From positions 1-7,724 of the forward strand of contig PFSC01000048.1 of assembly GCA_002788865.1 (NCBI GenBank): a stretch of DNA of 7,724 nucleotides. The letters are read 5' to 3'. Position numbers and translations under genes: made by a program. Below, piece by piece: positions 3,570 through 7,724 of the stretch (its first letter is position 1; each line of letters opens with the position of its first letter). This stretch comes from Candidatus Roizmanbacteria bacterium CG_4_9_14_0_2_um_filter_39_13 (GTDB lineage Bacteria; Patescibacteriota; Microgenomatia; UBA1406; GWC2-37-13). Below the pieces are notes generated by a model. That model did no database searches. It was not told the origin of the DNA and saw only the letters and a list, made by a program, of their open reading frames with translations.

Positions 3570-5690
3570 TCAAACCCCTAACTTTGCTTTGCGAAGCGTC
3601 ATGGCGTTTATCACCACTATTACGCTTGACATACTCATCAGAAGTGCCCCCACAGCCGGAGTTAGTCTGAATCCAAAAGGTATGAATAACCCCGCAGCTG
3701 CGGGAATCGCAAGCACGTTGTATCCAACTGCCCAAAACAGGTTTTCTACCATTTTGCGATATACTTTTCTTGACAAGATAATAAGGCGGACAATATGTTG
3801 TGGGTTACTTTGAGTGAGCACGATATCTCCAGCTTCAACCGCTACGTCTGTGCCTGCACCAATTGCGACTCCAGCATTGGCCTGAGTGAGTGCTGGGGCA
3901 TCATTGACCCCGTCTCCCGCCATGAGCACCACATTACCCTTGTCTTGTAATTCCTTTATATGTTTATATTTATCTTCAGGAAGAACTTCTGCAAAGACCA
4001 TATCTATGCCAAGCTGCTTGGCAATAGGAGCTGCAGCAGCTTTCGTGTCGCCGGTAAGCATTGCAACTTTAATACCAAGTGAATGAAGTTCCTCTACTGC
4101 TTGTTTTGATTCTTCTTTCATTTGATCACTCAAACCGAGAATGCCGAGAATTTTTTGTTCACTGGAAATAAATACGGGGGTTTTGCCATCTGCATTAAAG
4201 GTGTCAATAATATGTTGAGCATCTGGGGTCATTACGTTTTTTTTAACCATCAATCGCTGGTTGCCGACAAAGTACATACTTCCCTTGACCATACCTTCCA
4301 TACCCATACCTGCTACGTTTTTGATGCTACTTGCTTCTTCAAAATTAAGTCCTTTTTCTTTCATGTATGACACGATCGCTGTTCCGATGACATGGGAAGA
4401 TTGGCTTTCGATACTTCCTGCAATAGACAAAAGTGTTTCTTTATTTCCATCCAATACTTCAATGTCAGTAACGCCGAAATCTCCCTGAGTAAGTGTCCCT
4501 GTTTTATCAAAAACCACGTAATCAACACTTTTAACTACTTCGATCTTGCCCATATCTTTGATAAAAATACCATTATTGACGGCAAGCTTTGTAGCAATAG
4601 TCGACACCGTTGGAATGGCAAGGCCCAAGGCATGAGGACAGGCAATGACCAAGACGGTGATCGCCAGAGTAGCGGCAAAAACAATTGGTTGCCCAAGGAT
4701 AACTGACCAGATAAATAAGGCAGCAATAGAAACAGAAAGAGCCGAGAAAGTCAACCATTTGGCGGCGCGGTCTGCAAGTTTTTGCACCGAAGGCTTGGTT
4801 TGTTTGGCAGATGCGATAAGTGCTTGGATTTGACCAATGGTTGAAGATTCCCCAACACGTAACAGTCTGATCTCAACCGAACCATCAAGATTGATTGCGC
4901 CAGCAACTACCTGGGATCCAACAATTTTTTCTACGGGCTTTGATTCCCCAGTAATATGAGACTCATTAAAATTACCACTGCCTTTGATGATCTTACCATC
5001 TGCCGGAGCTTTTTCTCCAGCCTTTACAACCACAATATCGCCCTCTTTCAGCGTTGCAAGCTCAACGTCTTTCACGTCATTGCCAATTTTCAAGTGAGCC
5101 TGCTTTGGAAGTAACTTTGCAACTTCTTGCAACGCATCGCCTGCGGCCGTTGAGGATTTGGCTTCCAAGAAATGACCGAATAGCAAGACCCAAATAAGCG
5201 TTGAGATTTCTAGATAAAATTCCACTTCAAGAGCAGGGAGAAATGTCGATACTGCGGAAAATAGATATCCCGCTCCGACACCGATGGATACTAATGTCAT
5301 CATGCCATACTGCTTCATTTGAATCTCCATTTTGGCGTGTTTAAAAAACACCAAACCAAAATAAAATATGATCGTCGCAATGCCAAATTCCAAAAACGAT
5401 CTGAATGCAAAATCTGGCATGCCTAAAAATTTGACAGCTGGCTCAGATAACAGAGCCAAAGGAACCAACAACGCAGTAACGATAAAAAATCGTTTCAGAA
5501 AATCTGTAGCCGCCTCCGGAGTTGCCATCATGCTTGCGTGGTCATGCCCGCCTGACGGCGAGGCAGAGTGAGCTTCTCCGCGATCCATTGAACTTTTTTT
5601 GACTAAATCCATTCCCCCGCACTTGGGACATTTACCGGGTTTATCCTGCTGAATTTCCGGATGCATTGGGCAGGTATATATTTCTTTCAT
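3570..5690 (-). CDS. copB: Copper-exporting P1B-type ATPase, CopB class
   Basis: ATP-driven heavy-metal exporter (Cu, possibly Ag) in the cytoplasmic membrane, 706 residues from ATG 5690. A longer frame from a TTG at 5750 is rejected because it starts inside the promoter. Order: heavy-metal-binding domain YTCPMHPEIQQDKPGKCPKC (5-24), His-containing linker, four helices, A-domain TGES (247-250), two helices with the CPH transport motif (about 350), which marks the CopB rather than CopA (CPC) class, phosphorylation site DKTGTLT (about 392), N-domain, hinge MAGDGVNDAP (about 590), and two final helices ending SSVIVVINAM. All catalytic motifs are intact. The N-domain His-Pro pair reads His-Val (SSHVIG). 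The linker carries a repeat-derived segment (residues 38-48). It is the last gene of the metal cluster, 88 nt after the SHOCT gene, with its own promoter. Confidence 0.95.
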   Translation of the reverse strand: MKEIYTCPMHPEIQQDKPGKCPKCGGMDLVKKSSMDRGEAHSASPSGGHDHASMMATPEAATDFLKRFFIVTALLVPLALLSEPAVKFLGMPDFAFRSFLEFGIATIIFYFGLVFFKHAKMEIQMKQYGMMTLVSIGVGAGYLFSAVSTFLPALEVEFYLEISTLIWVLLFGHFLEAKSSTAAGDALQEVAKLLPKQAHLKIGNDVKDVELATLKEGDIVVVKAGEKAPADGKIIKGSGNFNESHITGESKPVEKIVGSQVVAGAINLDGSVEIRLLRVGESSTIGQIQALIASAKQTKPSVQKLADRAAKWLTFSALSVSIAALFIWSVILGQPIVFAATLAITVLVIACPHALGLAIPTVSTIATKLAVNNGIFIKDMGKIEVVKSVDYVVFDKTGTLTQGDFGVTDIEVLDGNKETLLSIAGSIESQSSHVIGTAIVSYMKEKGLNFEEASSIKNVAGMGMEGMVKGSMYFVGNQRLMVKKNVMTPDAQHIIDTFNADGKTPVFISSEQKILGILGLSDQMKEESKQAVEELHSLGIKVAMLTGDTKAAAAPIAKQLGIDMVFAEVLPEDKYKHIKELQDKGNVVLMAGDGVNDAPALTQANAGVAIGAGTDVAVEAGDIVLTQSNPQHIVRLIILSRKVYRKMVENLFWAVGYNVLAIPAAAGLFIPFGFRLTPAVGALLMSMSSVIVVINAMTLRKAKLGV
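5546..5573. repeat. REP-like repeat embedded in the copB coding sequence
   Basis: CCGCC-TGA-CGGCG (5548-5560), then AGGCA and GAGTGAG, is related to the intergenic unit at 468-488. In frame it encodes EAHSASPSGG between the metal-binding domain and the His-rich HDHASMM linker. The reading frame is kept. Confidence 0.55.
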
Positions 5691-5728
5691 AAAAAAAGAA
5701 TACAATAAATAACATATTCGATAATTTG

Positions 5729-5758
5729 AATATATCATTATTACACCCAAGTTGTCAA
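5729..5758 (-). promoter_or_regulatory. Sigma-70-like promoter of copB
   Basis: On the minus strand a perfect -35 TTGACA (5758 to 5753) and -10 TATATT (5734 to 5729) are 18 nt apart. Transcription would begin near 5722, giving a leader of about 32 nt before ATG 5690. No Shine-Dalgarno is seen in that leader, and no dyad operator is obvious. copB can thus be expressed apart from the upstream genes. Confidence 0.7.
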
Positions 5759-5760
5759 AA

Positions 5761-5786
5761 GATTTTATTTCAAGGATTTTATTTCA
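5761..5786. repeat. 12-bp tandem direct repeat at the SHOCT gene stop
   Basis: GATTTTATTTCA occurs at 5761-5772 and 5775-5786, two bases apart. The second copy contains the SHOCT gene's stop codon. It looks like a small local duplication. Confidence 0.5.
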
Positions 5787-6459
5787 CATCTTTTTTCTTC
5801 TCTTCAAACTCCTTTTTATCAATCTCACCCTTGACATAGCGCTCTTTGAGAATATCCAATGCTGACTTTTCTTGAATATGAGTTTTATTCTGACTTGCAA
5901 TCCATTTTACCAAGGTGACAATACCGAGAAATATCAAACCCCAAAACAAGATCATGAAGATCCATCCAAACCCCCATCCAAATGTGCTCATAGAATTTGA
6001 ACCAAAGTTCCCCATCATAGATTTTCCACCTCCTCCCATCATCATGGACATCATTCCTCCACCCATCATCCCAAATTCACTATTTTCTGCACAGCCTAAA
6101 TAATTACTTCCCATGGCAATATGCATCCGTTGCAATGACTCGGAGCCTTCCCCACCCATCATCTGATCCATTACCTCATGGGCTTCACCTGGGTGTTGCT
6201 GCTCCATGATCGCATCTCCAAGGCGCTCCAGGTCCTCATCGATTATCTTTTCACAATCGAGTTTTTGGATAGTGTCAATCTTTTGTTTTGACAGGAGTTC
6301 CTGGAGTACTATCTCAACTGACTCGGTGTGTATACGGTCTTCCCCTACCGTTTCATTTGCAGTATTCTCGGCATTCATCATACTTTGCCCAAAAGTATTT
6401 TGTGGAAAGAAAACGCTTCCCCCAACTATAAGTATGGCGATAAAAATCAGTTTTTTCAT
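5779..6459 (-). CDS. Exported Met-rich protein with membrane anchor and SHOCT domain
   Basis: The 226-residue protein starts with a signal peptide (KKLIFIAILIVGGSVFF, likely cut near residue 24). A helical extracytoplasmic part (45-125) has two Cys (69, 123) and QQHPGEAHEVMDQMMGGEG. A Met/Gly-rich stretch (131-149) holds nine Met in 19 residues. One transmembrane helix (about 163-185, Trp/Phe-rich) is followed by a C-terminal SHOCT motif (LDILKERYVKGEIDKKEFEE, 201-220). SHOCT is a short helical oligomerisation motif, often C-terminal. Dense Met clusters bind Cu(I) or Ag(I) in known copper proteins, so a metal-sponge or donor role is likely but inferred. Start ATG 6459 is 2 nt after the DUF302 stop, so they are co-transcribed. 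A copper ATPase follows downstream. Confidence 0.8.
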   Translation of the reverse strand: MKKLIFIAILIVGGSVFFPQNTFGQSMMNAENTANETVGEDRIHTESVEIVLQELLSKQKIDTIQKLDCEKIIDEDLERLGDAIMEQQHPGEAHEVMDQMMGGEGSESLQRMHIAMGSNYLGCAENSEFGMMGGGMMSMMMGGGGKSMMGNFGSNSMSTFGWGFGWIFMILFWGLIFLGIVTLVKWIASQNKTHIQEKSALDILKERYVKGEIDKKEFEEKKKDVK

Positions 6460-6461
6460 AG

Positions 6462-6845
6462 TTATTTTGAATTAATGATAATAGTTTGAATCACTTGATC
6501 AATTTCTTCAGGCAATGTGCCCAACTTGGCATCGGGAAAAAACTGGGAAAGAATAACAGGTCGCATGCCAGAAATAAATGTTTTTCCTTCTTTAGTATAC
6601 ACATTTATCTTACAGGGCAAACAGAGGCCGATGTTTATATCAGCCTGAAGGACCGTGAAAGCAGATTTTGCATTGCAGATTTCAATGATTTTAAACGGCT
6701 CAATTTCAAATCCTTTAGCTCCAAGTGTTGCTTGCACGTCATGAATATGTAGTACCTTAAATCCTGCCTTGCTGGTTTCCTGTTCTACGGTTGTTACCGC
6801 ATCATCAAATGTTTTGTCTGTTTGTACTGTATAGTCAAAATCCAT
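6462..6845 (-). CDS. DUF302 domain protein
   Basis: The 127-residue protein is a complete DUF302 domain: early helix TFDDAVTTVEQETSKAGF, strand VLHIHDVQATLGAKG, FKIIEICNAKSAF, then DINIGLCLPCKINVY with a C-x-x-C (Cys75, Cys78) plus Cys57, and a final helix after LPEEIDQVIQTI. The central C-N-P/A and L-x-L-P-C segments are the family's signature. Biochemical function is not established; members are found with copper, sulfur and redox genes. No signal peptide is present, so it should be cytoplasmic. It lies 30 nt after the GDCCVxC gene and 2 nt before the SHOCT gene, in one apparent operon. Start ATG 6845 gives full family length. Confidence 0.88.
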   Translation of the reverse strand: MDFDYTVQTDKTFDDAVTTVEQETSKAGFKVLHIHDVQATLGAKGFEIEPFKIIEICNAKSAFTVLQADINIGLCLPCKINVYTKEGKTFISGMRPVILSQFFPDAKLGTLPEEIDQVIQTIIINSK

Positions 6846-6875
6846 AGTTTTTTATTAAAATATCATCTAATAACA

Positions 6876-7082
6876 TTAAGCTTCTTCTATCTGTTTTGGA
6901 GGACATCTTGTGTCGGCATATGAACAGAATACACAACAATCACCCTCTTTAGGTTTCAGTACCTCATTGCAACGCTGACATTGATAAAAAAACTGACAGA
7001 CATCCGCAGGCATTATCTCTTCTTTTTTAAATCCACACCTCGGACATGTTAGGGTAGTTTTTGTTTTTATTTTCATCCTCAT
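6876..7082 (-). CDS. GDCCVxC-domain small Cys-rich protein
   Basis: The 68-residue protein (66 if ATG 7076 is used) has nine cysteines: C-P-R-C (13, 16), Cys29, C-x-x-C (35, 38), the signature GDCCVFC (49, 50, 53) and Cys60 in RCPP. Annotators name this family 'GDCCVxC domain-containing (seleno)protein'; it often travels with mercury or other metal-resistance genes, and some members carry selenocysteine. Here all positions are Cys. It probably binds a soft metal in the cytoplasm. It starts 3 nt after the stop of the broken peptidase gene, and a GAGG within the start region gives no well-spaced ribosome site. First intact gene of the metal operon. Confidence 0.88.
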   Translation of the reverse strand: MRMKIKTKTTLTCPRCGFKKEEIMPADVCQFFYQCQRCNEVLKPKEGDCCVFCSYADTRCPPKQIEEA

Positions 7083-7085
7083 TAT

Positions 7086-7646
7086 TTATTTTTGTAAGCT
7101 AATCTCTATATATTGGTAGTTTGTAAATCCCCACAATCTTGGTAGCCAAGCACCACTCCAATCCCGCAACATTTCGTTATATGTTCTTTTTACATTGCCA
7201 ATTGGAACGGTAACGTCATGGTGATTTTTTGGAACTGCCGAGTCATAGACATAAAATACTTTCTTCTCATCATCATATCCCCAAATAGTAATCCAATGGC
7301 ATATGGCCATTCTCATGATTCTACTGTACCCTCCGTTTGGCAAATATCCATTACCTATCCAAACCATAACGGGATTTCCAATCATTATTTGTCTTTTTAA
7401 GATCTGTAGTTTATTATCATCAGGAATGTGTTGAGTGGACTTTGGTATAGCTTTTATACCATATGATTGGAAAACCAGTGGCTAATATTGCTTATTAAGC
7501 GTTAACCCCGTAAGCCTGCAAAACCAATTTAGATGATATTCTTTTGGATGGTGTGTTTTATCCAAACCAACCGCACCTAGGACGCCCTTTACAGAGTATG
7601 CGCCACAATGACTTACACCTTGTTTCAAATACTCTTTAGAACCCAT
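7086..7646 (-). pseudogene. C39-type (papain-like) cysteine peptidase, interrupted by in-frame TAG
   Basis: Starting at ATG 7646 the frame gives GSKEYLKQGVSHCGAYSVKG with the nucleophile Cys in H-C-G-A-Y, then HPKEYHLNWFCRLTGLTLN. A TAG at 7482-7484 follows. The same frame continues without shift: PLVFQSYGIKAIPK, the substrate-cleft segment GNPVMVWIGNGY, the catalytic His in CHWITIWGYDD and its partner Asp in FYVYDSA, then RTYNEMLRDW to TAA at 7086. Both halves are well conserved and together give the family's usual length (about 186 codons), so one nonsense change broke an otherwise intact gene. The first half keeps only the Cys, the second only the His and Asp, so neither half is active. 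A sequencing error or readthrough is possible. It leads the metal operon, 3 nt before the GDCCVxC gene. Confidence 0.8.
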
Positions 7647-7693
7647 TTCAAAACTCAATAGTACTTGAAAGCAGGGCTCTTGAATAATTAAAA

Positions 7694-7723
7694 TGGACAG
7701 TACACTAGGAGGTGAACTGTCCA
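7694..7723 (-). terminator. Candidate intrinsic terminator of a gene beyond the right edge
   Basis: TGGACAGT (7694-7701) pairs with ACTGTCCA (7716-7723), and CAC (7703-7705) with GTG (7712-7714) across one mismatch, leaving a 6-nt loop. On the minus strand the stem is followed directly by TTTTAATTATT. This is the layout of a rho-independent terminator for a minus-strand transcript entering from the right. It could instead be the end of an inserted element cut off by the window edge. Confidence 0.55.
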
Positions 7724-7724
7724 C

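Noticed and set aside
5691..5750. Longer N-terminus for copB from a TTG at 5750
   Set aside because: The extra 20 residues overlap the -10 box and predicted transcript start, and the metal-binding domain begins right after ATG 5690.
7647..7724. Extension of the C39-type peptidase to the right edge from a GTG
   Set aside because: The added residues are encoded by the terminator-like hairpin and show no signal peptide or family similarity; ATG 7646 fits the family start.
1..7724. CRISPR array, tRNA or rRNA genes
   Set aside because: No regularly spaced repeats and no cloverleaf or rRNA-like sequence were seen on either strand; the repeats found are palindromic and irregularly placed.

Overview
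The window looks like accessory DNA from an AT-rich, small-genome bacterium, most likely a member of the Candidate Phyla Radiation (Patescibacteria). This is inferred from the style of several families recalled from that group: a DUF5678-like protein followed by a one-domain aspartic protease, a RhuM-type protein, a C39-type cysteine peptidase, short GC-rich palindromic repeats, and genes lacking clear Shine-Dalgarno sites. TAA, TAG and TGA all appear as ordinary stops. No taxonomic marker gene is present.

Left part (1-990): a graveyard. It holds an unidentified reading-frame end at the left edge, a RhuM-type pseudogene with an early stop, an unassigned small frame, and a cupin pseudogene whose 5' end is replaced by a palindromic repeat.

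Centre-left (991-2776): the main discovery, a compact and decayed integron. On the minus strand a ParB-like gene (206 aa) is followed by an attC-like site, then a nucleoside 2-deoxyribosyltransferase-like gene (128 aa) and a second attC-like site. A remnant of a tyrosine recombinase points away from this array on the plus strand, as intI does in standard integrons. The 7-nt core at the start of each complete cassette is the exact complement of the R'' core at that cassette's own end (GTTATGT/ACATAAC and GTTATAT/ATATAAC), as cassette excision and insertion by G^TT cleavage requires. A 153-bp hairpin-rich MITE with TTA target duplications sits in the second cassette.

Centre (2771-3566): the recombinase remnant is fused to a 3' fragment of a second copper ATPase gene (copB'). 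A plus-strand pair follows, with an apparently leaderless promoter: a DUF5678-like protein overlapping a retropepsin-like protein.

Right part (3570-7724): a minus-strand metal-handling cluster. In transcription order it holds a C39-type peptidase gene broken by an in-frame TAG, a Cys-rich GDCCVxC protein, a DUF302 protein, an exported Met-rich SHOCT protein, and an intact CopB-type (CPH motif) P1B ATPase with an N-terminal metal-binding domain and its own sigma-70-like promoter. Together they suggest copper or silver (possibly mercury) detoxification: the ATPase exports metal, the Met-rich protein may bind it outside the membrane, and the small Cys proteins may buffer or deliver it. A terminator-like hairpin at the right edge separates this cluster from whatever lies beyond.
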